39,336 nt of DNA. Origin: Deltaproteobacteria bacterium. Its GTDB lineage: Bacteria; Myxococcota_A; Polyangia; Haliangiales; J016. The notes beneath the pieces were generated by a model, which was not told where the DNA came from, made no database searches, and was given only the letters and a program-made list of their open reading frames with translations. The position numbers and the translations under genes were made by a program. Each line of letters starts with the position of its first letter. Position 1 is the first letter of the stretch. The stretch lies in assembly GCA_003696105.1 (NCBI GenBank), contig RFGE01000209.1, forward strand, positions 1-39,336. Reading direction: 5' to 3'. This document shows, one piece after another, positions 29,468 to 39,336 of this stretch.

Positions 29468-30559
29468 ATGTTCGACTCGCCTCAGTTCGCGGAGAAGATG
29501 GACGCCCTCGCCCGCCGGCTCGGCGACGTCGAAGCCCGACTCGGCGATCCGGCGGTCATTGCCAACCGCGCCGAGTTTGCCAAGCTGTCGAAGGAGCACG
29601 CGGAACTGTCCGAGCTGCTCGGCGCGTGGACCGCGTACCGCAAGGCAATCACGGAGATCGACGAGGCCAAAGCGCTCGCGCGCGACGCCGACGACCCGGA
29701 CATGAAGGCGCTCGCGCGCGACGAGCTGTCGCGGCTGGAAGCGGCGCTGCCGGACCTCGAGCACCGGCTCAAGCTGTTGCTGTTGCCCAAGGATCCGAAC
29801 GACGACAAGAACACGATGCTCGAGATCCGCGCCGGCACGGGCGGTGACGAAGCGGCGCTGTTCGCCGGCGACCTGTACCGGATGTACATGCGGTACGCCG
29901 AGCGGCAGGGGTGGAAGACCGAGTTGATGGAGATGAGCGAAGGCCCGGCTGGCGGGGTGAGCAAGGTGATCGTGCTCATCTCGGGCGACGGTGTCTATTC
30001 CAAGCTCAAATACGAGTCGGGCGTGCATCGCGTGCAGCGCGTACCCGCGACCGAGTCGCAGGGGCGCATTCACACGTCCGCAGCGACGGTCGCGGTGCTG
30101 CCCGAAGCCGAAGAGATCGACATCAAGATCGACCCGAAGGACCTCGAGATCGACGTGATGCGCGCCGGGGGTCCGGGCGGCCAATCGGTCAACACGACCG
30201 ACTCCGCCGTGCGCATTCACCACATTCCGACCGGGTTGATCCAGATCTGCCAGGACGAAAAGTCGCAACACAAGAACAAGGCCAAGGCGCTGCGCATCCT
30301 GCGCGCGCGCTTGCTCGACCTCGAGCGACAAAAACGCGAGGCCGAGGAGCGTGACGCGCGCCGGTCGATGGTCGGAAGCGGCGATCGGTCCGAAAAGATC
30401 CGCACCTACAACTTCCCGCAAGATCGGATGACCGACCATCGAATCGGCCATACGCGGCACAACCTGCCGGCCATACTCGACGGCGATCTCGACGAGACGA
30501 TCGAGGCGCTGCGCGCGCACTACCAGGCGGAAGCCCTGCGCGCACAGCAGGATGCGTGA
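29468..30559 (+). CDS. prfA: Peptide chain release factor 1
   Basis: A 363-residue class I release factor reading UAA and UAG. The stop-codon recognition motif Pro-Ala-Thr is at 193-195 ([10 protein letters not shown]), and the catalytic GGQ at 237-239 in [11 protein letters not shown]. Length is normal. It starts six bases after the DUF1385 stop. The last 11 codons and stop lie in the first of three 58-bp tandem units. The usual downstream prmC is absent. UAG and UAA recognition by this factor leaves UGA to RF2, which is relevant because a nearby gene appears to use UGA for selenocysteine. Confidence 0.96.
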   Translation: MFDSPQFAEKMDALARRLGDVEARLGDPAVIANRAEFAKLSKEHAELSELLGAWTAYRKAITEIDEAKALARDADDPDMKALARDELSRLEAALPDLEHRLKLLLLPKDPNDDKNTMLEIRAGTGGDEAALFAGDLYRMYMRYAERQGWKTELMEMSEGPAGGVSKVIVLISGDGVYSKLKYESGVHRVQRVPATESQGRIHTSAATVAVLPEAEEIDIKIDPKDLEIDVMRAGGPGGQSVNTTDSAVRIHHIPTGLIQICQDEKSQHKNKAKALRILRARLLDLERQKREAEERDARRSMVGSGDRSEKIRTYNFPQDRMTDHRIGHTRHNLPAILDGDLDETIEALRAHYQAEALRAQQDA

Positions 30560-30699
30560 GCCGCCGCGCCGCCGGCGCTACCTGGCGGAAGCCCTGCGCG
30601 CACAGCAGGATGCGTGAGCCGCCGCGCCGCCGGCACTACCCGGCGGAAGCCCTGCGCGCACAGCAGGATGCGTGAGCCGCCGCGCCGCCGGCGCTACCT
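30526..30699. repeat. Three 58-bp tandem repeat units at the end of prfA
   Basis: Units at 30526-30583, 30584-30641 and 30642-30699. The first and third are identical; the second differs at two positions near its end. Unit 1 includes the last codons and stop of prfA, so its end is copied twice downstream. Each unit contains a small hairpin, CCTGC-loop-GCAGG. The last unit supplies the stop codon of the converging thioredoxin gene. Confidence 0.93.
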
Positions 30700-31221
30700 G
30701 GAAAGCAGCGCCTGGACCTTGGCCTCGACGTCGCGCTCGTCCCCCGACTCGTAGCCGGCGTGGACGTGCCGCACGATGCCCTTCGGCCCGATGATGTACG
30801 TCGTCGGCATCGTGTCCGGCGCGTACGTCTCGACCGCGTTGCCGTTGGGGTCGTAGCCGACGCGGACCGCAGACAGCCCGGACGCCTTGATGAACGCGTC
30901 GGCATTGTGGCGGTCCTTGTCGATGTTGACCGCGACGAACGCGACGTTGGCGCCGCGCTTTTTGAACTTGCGCGCCAGCTTCTCGTAGGCGGGCAGCTCC
31001 TTGCCGCACGGCTTGCACCAACTCGCGCCGAACGTGAGGACCACGACCTTGCCGCGATAGTCGCGCAGGCGGATCTTGCGGTTCTTTCGATCGCGAACGC
31101 CGCCGAGTTCGGCCGCGCGATCGCCCTTGGAAACCTTGGCAACGGCCGGCGGTGCCATCCACGTCGTCGCGATCAGCCCCAGCGCGGCAGCGAAGACAGC
31201 GGTGCGTACAACATGTGCCAT
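30694..31221 (-). CDS. TlpA/ResA-like periplasmic thioredoxin
   Basis: A 175-residue exported thiol-disulfide oxidoreductase. ATG 31221 follows an AGGAGG ribosome site nine bases away and opens a Sec signal peptide (AAALGLIATTWMAPPAVAKV). The active site is WCKPC, Cys69 and Cys72, and the cis-proline loop MPTTYIIGPKG is present. It probably reduces or isomerises disulfides, for instance in cytochrome maturation. It lies 37 bases after the DsbA-like gene, likely in one operon. Its last residues and stop run into the tandem repeat next to prfA. Confidence 0.92.
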   Translation of the reverse strand: MAHVVRTAVFAAALGLIATTWMAPPAVAKVSKGDRAAELGGVRDRKNRKIRLRDYRGKVVVLTFGASWCKPCGKELPAYEKLARKFKKRGANVAFVAVNIDKDRHNADAFIKASGLSAVRVGYDPNGNAVETYAPDTMPTTYIIGPKGIVRHVHAGYESGDERDVEAKVQALLSR

Positions 31222-31258
31222 TGGCGTCGACCTCCTGCGGTGTGACGGCGGTGTCCGG

Positions 31259-32179
31259 TCAGCCATTCACGGACAAGATCTCCTCGATCCAATCCTTCAG
31301 GAACGGCAGCGCCGGCGGATCCGAGTACAGGGCCCCGTTGATGAACAACGTCGGAGTGCCCTCCACGTGGGCGGCGAGCCCCTCCTCCTTGTCCTTGCGC
31401 ACGAGAGCCGCGACGTCCGGGTCGGCCCAATCGCGCTTGAACCGCTCCATGTCGAGGCCGAGCCGCTCGGCGTACTGAAGGATGTCCTGGTCCGTCTGCG
31501 CCGTCTGGTTTTCGAGCAAGGTCCGGTGCATGTCCGCGAACCGCCCCTGGCGATGCGCGGCGACCGCCGCGCGCGCCGCCGCCTCCGAGTGCGGATGCGT
31601 CGACAGCGGAAAGTGCTTGAAATACACGACCACGTCGTTGGGATACGCCTCGACGACCTCGTCGAGCACCGGCCGAACGGCCGCACAGTGAGGTCAACCG
31701 TAGTCCAGAAACTCGACGATCGCGATCGGCGCGCCCGGCTGCCCGAGATGCGGGGCCGACGACGTGTCGAACGTGTATCGCTTGTCGGTGCGGTAGCGCG
31801 CGTCGTAGTAGTCGCGCACGGTCAGGTCGTCGTCGGTTTCGTGAACGAGCATCGCGACGTACCGGGCGGCGAAGCGCGCGCGCTTGCACGATGGGTCGTC
31901 GGTGAGGCTCTTGCGCAGGCTGTGGGCCTTGCCGCACGGGGATTGCAGCCGGTCGAGGAGTTTGGCGAACCGCGCTTTCTCGGCCGCCGACAACTTCGAC
32001 GTGTCGACGCCCGGCACGTCGGCAGCCGCCGGCGCCGCCGCGGCAGCCGCCGGCGGCTCGGCCACGTCGAGCGCGCGGACGACGCCTTCGTAGTCGTCCC
32101 GCGCGGTGCCGTTCTTCTTCTGGCACGCGGCGCCAGCGACGAGCGGCACAGCGGCCGCGAGAGCAACAATCCTTAGCAC
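31259..32179 (-). CDS. DsbA-family lipoprotein, probable selenoprotein with UGA at codon 162
   Basis: Read through the in-frame TGA at 31696-31694, the gene encodes 306 residues. GTG 32179 opens a lipoprotein signal with lipobox AGAAC. A linker and a conserved-looking segment (SPCGKAHSLRKSL) precede a DsbA-like thioredoxin fold: IVEFLDYG, then UGA, then PHC, VVVYFKHFPLSTHP, and EGTPTLFINGALYSD with the cis-proline. The UGA falls exactly on the first cysteine of the expected CPHC, giving Sec162-Pro-His-Cys165. The reading frame continues cleanly for 144 codons beyond it. Taken as a stop, it would leave a 161-residue fragment lacking the catalytic cysteine. A hairpin follows the UGA at SECIS distance. 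It is likely a periplasmic thiol oxidoreductase. Nonsense mutation or sequencing error remain alternatives. Confidence 0.85.
31655..31696 (-). promoter_or_regulatory. Candidate bacterial SECIS element
   Basis: Downstream of the UGA, CGGCC and GGCCG form a 5-bp stem (31683-31679 with 31674-31670) closed by a GUUC loop whose first base is G, 16 bases after UGA. An outer stem pairs GACCUC (31695-31690, including two bases of UGA) with GAGGUC (31660-31655). Placement, loop size and guanine match the general bacterial SECIS model. Confidence 0.65.
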
Positions 32180-32185
32180 TTCGAG

Positions 32186-32214
32186 GTTTTAGCCCCCGCG
32201 AGACGCGAATGCAA
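32186..32214 (-). promoter_or_regulatory. Candidate promoter of the DsbA-like gene
   Basis: On the minus strand, TTGCAT (32214-32209), 17 bases, then TAAAAC (32191-32186), six bases before GTG 32179. Nearly leaderless. Confidence 0.45.
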
Positions 32215-32218
32215 GCCA

Positions 32219-32247
32219 TTGACACCATGCGTCAAGGTTGGTATGAG
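32219..32247 (+). promoter_or_regulatory. Promoter of the TetR gene with overlapping palindrome
   Basis: TTGACA (32219-32224), 17 bases, TATGAG (32242-32247): the best sigma-70-type pair in the window. The -35 lies inside the imperfect palindrome TTGACACCATGCGTCAA (32219-32235), with six of eight arm pairs matching, a likely operator for the adjacent TetR protein. The -10 ends eight bases before ATG 32256. Confidence 0.55.
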
Positions 32248-32255
32248 GTGCCTGA

Positions 32256-32900
<645 letters not shown>

Positions 32901-33014
32901 CGCCGCCACGGCCCACAGACTCTGCAATCGACTCGCCGCGCGCCGCACCTCGCCGCCGCGCGGACAACGACTGCACAACGGTCCCGCTGGGACCCCGCTG
33001 ACAAGGAGGACCCC

Positions 33015-33833
33015 GTGAAAATCCTCGTTCCGATCAAGCGCGTTCCCGATCCCGAGATGAAGATCAAGCTCGTGGACGGGAAGCCCGACCTCAGCAACGC
33101 CAACTGGGTCGTCAACACGTTCGACGAGTACGCCGTCGAGGCCGCGCTGCGCCTGACGGAGAACGCGGACACGGGCGACCGCATCGGCGAAGTCGTCGTC
33201 GTGACCCTCGGCCCCGAGGACGCGGCGCAACAGCTGCGCAGCGCGCTCGCGATGGGCGCCGACCGCGCGATTCACGTGACAACCGACGACGCCGCGATCG
33301 ACGCCGGCGTGGTGTCGCGCGCGCTCGCCAAGATCGTCGCCGACGAGAAGCCCGATCTCGTCCTCATGGGCAAGCAAGCGGTCGACGGAGACGCCGGCCA
33401 GGTGGGCCCGATGCTCGCGGCGCGCCTGACCTGGCCGCAGGCGACCTTTGCCGCGTTTCTCGACCTGGCGGAAGACAAGTCGTCGATCACCGTCGGGCGC
33501 GAAGTCGACGCCGGTGTCGAATACAAGAAGCTCAAACTGCCCGGCGTGGTCACGGTCGACCTGCGCATCGTGCAGCCCAAGAGCGTCACGAACCACGTGA
33601 CGCCGGACAGCCATGAGTACCAGGACGGTCCGCGCTACGCGTCGCTCAAGGGCATCATGAAGGCGAAGAAGAAACCGATGGACACGAAAGCGCTCGCCGA
33701 TCTCGGCATCGACACGACGGTCACGGTGGTCGACGGCGCGTATGAACTGCCCCCGCCGCGGGCGGCCGGCGAGATCGTCCCGGACGTCCAGACGCTGGTC
33801 AAGAAGCTGCACGAAGAAGCCAAGGTCATCTGA
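33015..33833 (+). CDS. etfB: Electron transfer flavoprotein beta subunit
   Basis: A 272-residue subunit of the ETF that takes electrons from acyl-CoA dehydrogenases. GTG 33015 has an AAGGAGG ribosome site. The family N-terminus MKILVPIKRVPDPEMKIK, AMGADRAIHV, the AMP-binding region VLMGKQAVDGDAGQVGPMLA and SVTNHVTP are clear. It precedes etfA by 12 bases, and 114 bases after the TetR gene; that gap shows no other gene. Confidence 0.96.
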   Translation: MKILVPIKRVPDPEMKIKLVDGKPDLSNANWVVNTFDEYAVEAALRLTENADTGDRIGEVVVVTLGPEDAAQQLRSALAMGADRAIHVTTDDAAIDAGVVSRALAKIVADEKPDLVLMGKQAVDGDAGQVGPMLAARLTWPQATFAAFLDLAEDKSSITVGREVDAGVEYKKLKLPGVVTVDLRIVQPKSVTNHVTPDSHEYQDGPRYASLKGIMKAKKKPMDTKALADLGIDTTVTVVDGAYELPPPRAAGEIVPDVQTLVKKLHEEAKVI

Positions 33834-33845
33834 GGAGGCACGACA

Positions 33846-34814
33846 ATGGGCAACGTTCTGACGTTTTGTGAGACGACCGGATCCAGCCTCCGCTCGAGCG
33901 CGCTCGCGGCGCTGGGCGTCGCGCGCCAGGTCGCCGGGCATCACGGCGGCGAGGTGATCGCGATCCTCATCGGCAAGGGCGTGGCGGACGCCGGTGCCGA
34001 CGCCGCCCGCTATGCGAACAAGGTCGTCGTCGTCGACGATGCGGCGCTCGAACACGCGCTCGCCGAAACCTACGCGCCGATCCTCGCCAAAGCGGCCCAG
34101 GACAACGGCTGCGATGTGATCGTGGCGACGGCGACGTCGACCGGTAAGGACGTCGTGCCGCGCGTCGCCGGCCTGCTCGACTGCGGGATGGCTTCGGAGA
34201 TCTCCGCGGTGTTGTCGGGGAACACGTACCGGCGCCCCGTTCTCGCTGGCAACGCGTACGTCACGGTCGAGTTGCGGTCCCCTCTGCAGTGCCTCACGGT
34301 GCGCCAGTCCGAGGTCGAGCCGGCCACGCCGCTGGATTCCCCCGGCACGGTCGCGACGGCCGATCCCGGTCCGATCGACCCGCTCGGCGCCGAGTTCGTG
34401 CGCCTCGAGACGTCCAAGAGCGAGCGACCGGACCTCAACGACGCCGACATCGTCGTCGCCGGCGGCCGCGGGATGAAAAACGGCGAGAACTTCAAGGTGC
34501 TCGAGCAACTGTGTGACCTCCTCGGTGCGGCACTGGGAGCCTCCCGTGCGGCGACGGACGCCGGCTTCGTCCCCGCCGACCTCCAGGTCGGCCAGACCGG
34601 CAAGGTCGTGGCGCCGAAGCTGTACATCGCGGTCGGCATTTCCGGCGCGATCCAGCACCTGGCCGGCATGAAGAACTCGAAGGTCATCGTCGCGATCAAC
34701 AAGGATCCCGAGGCCCCGATCTTCCAGGTGGCCGACTACGGGCTCGTGTCGACCTGGGAAAAGGCGATCCCCGAGCTGATCGGGGAGATCAAGAAGCTCA
34801 AGGCCGCGGCGTAA
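33846..34814 (+). CDS. etfA: Electron transfer flavoprotein alpha subunit
   Basis: A 322-residue FAD-binding partner of EtfB. ATG 33846 follows GAGGAGG. The C-terminal FAD domain shows the usual [53 protein letters not shown] and [17 protein letters not shown]. The gene ends just before a strong intrinsic terminator, closing the etf operon. Confidence 0.97.
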   Translation: MGNVLTFCETTGSSLRSSALAALGVARQVAGHHGGEVIAILIGKGVADAGADAARYANKVVVVDDAALEHALAETYAPILAKAAQDNGCDVIVATATSTGKDVVPRVAGLLDCGMASEISAVLSGNTYRRPVLAGNAYVTVELRSPLQCLTVRQSEVEPATPLDSPGTVATADPGPIDPLGAEFVRLETSKSERPDLNDADIVVAGGRGMKNGENFKVLEQLCDLLGAALGASRAATDAGFVPADLQVGQTGKVVAPKLYIAVGISGAIQHLAGMKNSKVIVAINKDPEAPIFQVADYGLVSTWEKAIPELIGEIKKLKAAA

Positions 34815-34842
34815 CCGGCGAACCAACACCGGCGGCGGCCGG

Positions 34843-34885
34843 CGCGGAGGCGGGGCGCGACGCGCGCGTCCCGCCTCCGCGTTTT
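34843..34885 (+). terminator. Intrinsic terminator after etfA
   Basis: A perfect 12-bp stem, CGCGGAGGCGGG with CCCGCCTCCGCG (34843-34854 and 34870-34881), followed by TTTT. It is the only classical Rho-independent terminator I can see in the window. Confidence 0.88.
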
Positions 34886-34914
34886 CGGCCGCGAGCCGGC
34901 GCGCGGTTCACGGC

Positions 34915-34920
34915 TATACT
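34915..34920 (+). promoter_or_regulatory. Candidate -10 box of moxR
   Basis: TATACT in the context GGCTATACT, eight bases before GTG 34929 and after the etf terminator. Confidence 0.5.
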
Positions 34921-34928
34921 GACGGCTC

Positions 34929-35909
34929 GTGCCGGACTCCTCCGCAGCCAAGCCCCTGCCCGTGCCCGAGGGAGCGCCCGAGGCGCTCCGCGCGATCGTC
35001 GCCAACGTCAGCCGAGCGATCCGCGGCAAGCCCGAGGCGATCCGGCTCGCGCTCACCGCCCTGCTCGCGCGCGGCCACCTGCTCATCGAGGACATTCCTG
35101 GCGTCGGCAAGACCACCCTTGCCCGCGCGCTCGCGCGGTCGCTCGGCGGCACATTCCGGCGCATCCAGTTCACGTCCGACCTGCTGCCGTCCGACATCGT
35201 CGGCGTGTCCATCTACGACCCGGACGAGCACACCTTCGAGTTCCGCAAGGGGCCGATCTTCGCGAACGTCGTACTCGCGGACGAGATCAACCGGACGACA
35301 CCGCGAACGCAATCCGCGCTGCTCGAGGCGATGAGCGACGGCCACGTGTCCGTCGACGACCGCACCCACCCGCTGGAACAACCGTTTCTCGTGCTCGCGA
35401 CGCAAAACCCGGCCGAGCAGTTCGGCACCTATCCGCTGCCGGAATCGCAAATGGACCGGTTCCTGTTGCGCATCCGCATCGGCTACCCCGACGCCGCCAC
35501 GGAGCGCGAGATTCTCAAGACCCGTCGCGCCGTCGATCCGGTCGAGGAGCTCGAGCCCGTGATCGATCACGCCACGATCCTCGCACTGCAGGCCAGCGTC
35601 GAACACGTGTCGGTCGACGACAAGCTGATCGACTACGCGCTGCGCGTCGTGCACGAGACCCGATCGTCGCCGGCTCTCGCGATCGGCGTGTCCACGCGCG
35701 GCGCGATCGCGTGGCACCGGGCGGCGCAAGCCTTTGCCCTGGTCGAAGGCCGCCACTACTGCATACCCGACGACTTCAAGCAGCTCGCGCTGCCCGCCCT
35801 CGCCCACCGCGTCGTGCTCGCGGCGGCGCAAGAGTCGATCGGACGCGCGCGAGACGAAGCCGAAGCGGCGATCGCCGAGATCCTCGCGCGCATTCCGGTG
35901 CCGCTGTGA
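34929..35909 (+). CDS. MoxR-family AAA+ ATPase
   Basis: A 326-residue chaperone-like ATPase. Walker A is IPGVGKTT (56-63), Walker B LADEINRT with Asp118-Glu119, and the sensor region [26 protein letters not shown] is typical of MoxR. GTG 34929 is the only start consistent with the promoter. It forms, with DUF58 and transglutaminase genes, the common MoxR operon; such sets are thought to help assembly or maturation of protein complexes at the membrane. Confidence 0.95.
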   Translation: MPDSSAAKPLPVPEGAPEALRAIVANVSRAIRGKPEAIRLALTALLARGHLLIEDIPGVGKTTLARALARSLGGTFRRIQFTSDLLPSDIVGVSIYDPDEHTFEFRKGPIFANVVLADEINRTTPRTQSALLEAMSDGHVSVDDRTHPLEQPFLVLATQNPAEQFGTYPLPESQMDRFLLRIRIGYPDAATEREILKTRRAVDPVEELEPVIDHATILALQASVEHVSVDDKLIDYALRVVHETRSSPALAIGVSTRGAIAWHRAAQAFALVEGRHYCIPDDFKQLALPALAHRVVLAAAQESIGRARDEAEAAIAEILARIPVPL

Positions 35910-35966
35910 CGGGAGGGTGTTCGCCGCGCACGCCGCGCGCGCACCGCCGGTGCGCGGCCGGCTATC

Positions 35967-35975
35967 TGCTACGCT
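35967..35975 (+). promoter_or_regulatory. Candidate extended -10 box of the DUF58 gene
   Basis: TGCTACGCT, seven bases before GTG 35983, in the 73-base gap after moxR. It could start an internal, leaderless transcript. Confidence 0.4.
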
Positions 35976-35982
35976 CATCGCC

Positions 35983-37061
<1,079 letters not shown>

Positions 37062-37065
<4 letters not shown>

Positions 37066-39284
37066 GGTTCGCGGCCGCCCACAAAGTGACGACCTATCTC
37101 TCGGTCGGTGCGGCGTTCGCCGCGCTGGCGTTGTCCGGTGAGCTGTTTGCGCCCGTCGTCACCGCGGCCGCCGCGGCGATCGTCGCAAGTTGGTGGTGGG
37201 AGCCGCCGCGAGTCGATTTCGACCAATGGTCCCGCGCCTGGACGATCACGTCGGTCGGGGCGTTCGCCGTGAGCACCGCGGTGTGGTTCACGGGCTGGGA
37301 CATTCTGATCGTCGGCGCACATTTCTTGCTGTACTTGCTCGTCGCCAAGCTATTCAACCGGCGGGCCGCGAAGGACTACCAGCAGATCTACGTACTGTCG
37401 TTTCTCATGCTGGTGGCCGGTACGGTGCTGAACCCCGGCGTGAGCTTCGGCGCGCTGTTTCTGGCGTTCGTCGTCACATCGACCTGGGCGCTCACGCTGT
37501 TTCACCTGCGGCGGGAAATCGAGGACAACTTCCTCGTCAAGCACGCCGGCGACGCATCGGCGCGCGTGCCCGTCGCGCGGATTCTCGAGTCGCGGCGCAT
37601 CGTGGGACCGCGGTTCTTCGCCGGCACGGCGGTGATCTCGTTGCTGGTGTTCGTCGGCGCGACAGTGTTGTTCCTCGCGATCCCCCGCATCGGACTCGGA
37701 CTCTTCTTTCCCGCGAAGCGCAGCGGCGTGCAGCTCGCCGGGTTCGAAGACGACGTCCAACTCGGCCGCCATGGCACGATCAAAGACGACCCGACCGTCG
37801 TGATGCGCGCCTACGTCGACGCGCCATTCCGCGGCCGTGGCGCGCCGGAGTTGCACTGGCGCGGCGTCGCCTTCGACCGCTACGAGCGCGGGCGCTGGCG
37901 GCGGTCCGCGCGCGCGCCGCGCGCGCGAGTGACGCCCGAACTGGCCCCGAACTCGGGACGCTTCCGCCTACACCTCCGCTACGACCGCGCGCGCGAACTG
38001 ACTGTCGAGGAGCTGCGCGCCCACGTCGGGGCGCTCCGCCAGGAGATCTACCTGGAGCCGATGGGCAGCGACGTCGTGTTCGGCGCGTCGATGCCGCTGG
38101 CGTTCGAGTTCGACGCCGGTTCACGCCGTCCGCGCGGCGGCCGCAACGACGAGATCCGCTATCCGCACGGCGCGGGCGTCAAGTACATCGTGTACTCGGA
38201 CCCGGAGCCGCCGCCTGCGTCCCTGCTGCGCCAGGCGCCGACCGCGCTGCCGCCCGCCGGCTCCGACCACCCGCTCGCAGCCTATCGGGTGTATCTGCAG
38301 CTACCGGCGGACCTGTCGCCACGCGTGATCGACCTGGCGCGGACGATCACCCGCGATGCTCCAACCTGGTACGACAAGGCGCGCGCGATCGAGGCCTATC
38401 TGCGCAGCGAGTACAGCTACACGCTCGACATGCGCGCGCCGCCGGCGGGGATGGATCCGGTCGAGTTCTTCTTGTTCGAGCGCAAGAAGGGCCACTGCGA
38501 GTATTTCTCGTCGGCGATGGCGATCCTGCTGCGCGCCGTCGGCATCCCGGCGCGCAACGTCAACGGGTTTCTCGGCGGCGAGTGGAACGAGTACGGCAAC
38601 TACATCGCGGTACGCGGCGGCGACGCCCATTCCTGGGTCGAGGTCTACTTTCCGACGATCGGCTGGGTCACGTTCGACCCGACGCCGGCCGACGACGCCA
38701 GTCGGCTCGGTCCCGGTGGGACCGGCTTCCTCGACAAGATCAACCGCATGATGGACACCGTGCGGCTGCGCTGGTTCCAATGGGTGATCGAATACGACCT
38801 CGCGCGACAGCTGTCGGTGTTTCGATCGCTCGGCCGCGCGTTCCGCGGCGGCGGCGCCGGCGGCCGCGTGTCGGCCGCGCGCGACTGGGCCCGCAGGCAC
38901 CGCGGCGCCATCGGCGCCAGTGCCGCCATCGCCACCGCGATCGCCGGGCTATTGTTGTGGCTGCGCCGGCGCAACGCCGCGGCGCTCGGGGGCGGGCCGC
39001 GGCCGGGCCGGCCGGCCGCGCTCGCACGCGTGTGGCTGGCTGCGGCGCGCCGCTACGAGCGGAGGGGCATCCCCCGGCAGCCGGCCGCGACGCCGCGCGA
39101 ATTCGCCCGCGCGGTCGCGGCGGCCGGCGCCCCGGGGGCGGACCCGTTCACCGCCCTCACCGAGCTGTACTACGCGGCGAGCTACGGAGGCGCCGATGCG
39201 AGCGCCGCGCTCGAGCGCGCACGGTCGCTCCGCGACGCGATCAAGCGCGCGACCGCCGGCCGCGCCGCTGCCGGGCGGCCGTGA
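37062..39284 (+). CDS. Membrane transglutaminase-like protein (TgpA type)
   Basis: A 740-residue protein beginning at GTG 37062. About five or six N-terminal membrane helices (residues 10-220) are followed by a large extracytoplasmic region with a transglutaminase core: Cys479 in [17 protein letters not shown], His523 in [12 protein letters not shown] and Asp539 in WVTFDPTP form the triad. A further helix near 626-645 and a C-terminal DUF4129-like segment ([12 protein letters not shown]) end the protein. This is the TgpA/DUF3488 architecture found with MoxR-DUF58. Substrates are unknown. Confidence 0.94.
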
Positions 39285-39336
39285 AGCGGCCGGCCCACAC
39301 GGGTTGAGGGTGCGCGCCGGAGCCGAGGCCGAGACG

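Noticed and set aside
31259-31696. Reading the DsbA-like gene as a pseudogene or two genes
   Set aside because: The TGA lies exactly at the catalytic cysteine, both halves are intact and a SECIS-like hairpin follows. A chance nonsense mutation is possible but less likely; kept as the alternative.

Overview
The window reads as a chromosomal segment of a very GC-rich, Gram-negative bacterium, most likely a myxobacterium-type (Myxococcota, former Deltaproteobacteria) organism. Reasons: many lipoprotein signal peptides, OmpA proteins with thrombospondin type-3 calcium repeats paired with DUF4398 lipoproteins, a MopE-type metal-binding lipoprotein, the rho–rpmE–DUF1385–prfA neighbourhood, a TetR–etfB–etfA cluster, and a probable selenoprotein. 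Taxonomy is inferred from gene style only; no rRNA or tRNA gene was seen.

Layout. 1-4.5 kb (minus): a cell-envelope operon (DUF4398 lipoprotein, OmpA/TSP3 lipoprotein, partial secreted helical protein), a small membrane protein and a GT4 glycosyltransferase. 4.6-8.5 kb: a small helical protein, an M28 peptidase lipoprotein, a three-helix membrane protein, an ApbE flavin transferase and an HSL-type hydrolase. 8.6-13.7 kb: a double GNAT protein with a small partner, and a 1010-residue Ig-like surface lipoprotein. 13.7-20.6 kb: RsmB-type methyltransferase, glutamate dehydrogenase, UDP-GlcNAc 2-epimerase, CgeB-like glycosyltransferase and a DUF2723-TPR membrane protein. 20.8-25.2 kb: ribF-dapA-dapB, then a methyltransferase/coiled-coil protein overlapping an acylphosphatase. 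25.3-30.6 kb: a Rho homologue, lipoprotein, phosphoesterase, L31, DUF1385 and RF1. 30.7-32.2 kb (minus): a thiol-disulfide pair, TlpA-like plus a DsbA-like protein with in-frame UGA. 32.2-34.8 kb: TetR regulator and both ETF subunits, ended by a strong terminator. 34.9-39.3 kb: moxR-DUF58-transglutaminase operon.

Most notable: (1) a DsbA-family lipoprotein whose first active-site Cys codon is UGA (UPHC), followed by a hairpin of bacterial SECIS type, so probably a selenoprotein that simple gene calling splits in two; (2) a Rho in the standard rho locus that has lost both P-loop lysines, part of the Q-loop and the R-loop GTGN motif; (3) three gap-free copies of a 174-bp inverted-repeat element with 4-bp target duplications, a MITE-like family; (4) three 58-bp tandem units made from the end of prfA, reaching into the stop codon of the converging gene; (5) -10-like boxes repeatedly 6-11 nt before start codons, suggesting frequent leaderless transcription.

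Genes are tightly packed: seven gene pairs overlap by four bases (GTGA or ATGA), and no gene-free stretch exceeds 300 bases. The final 52 bases (39285-39336) hold nothing I recognise.
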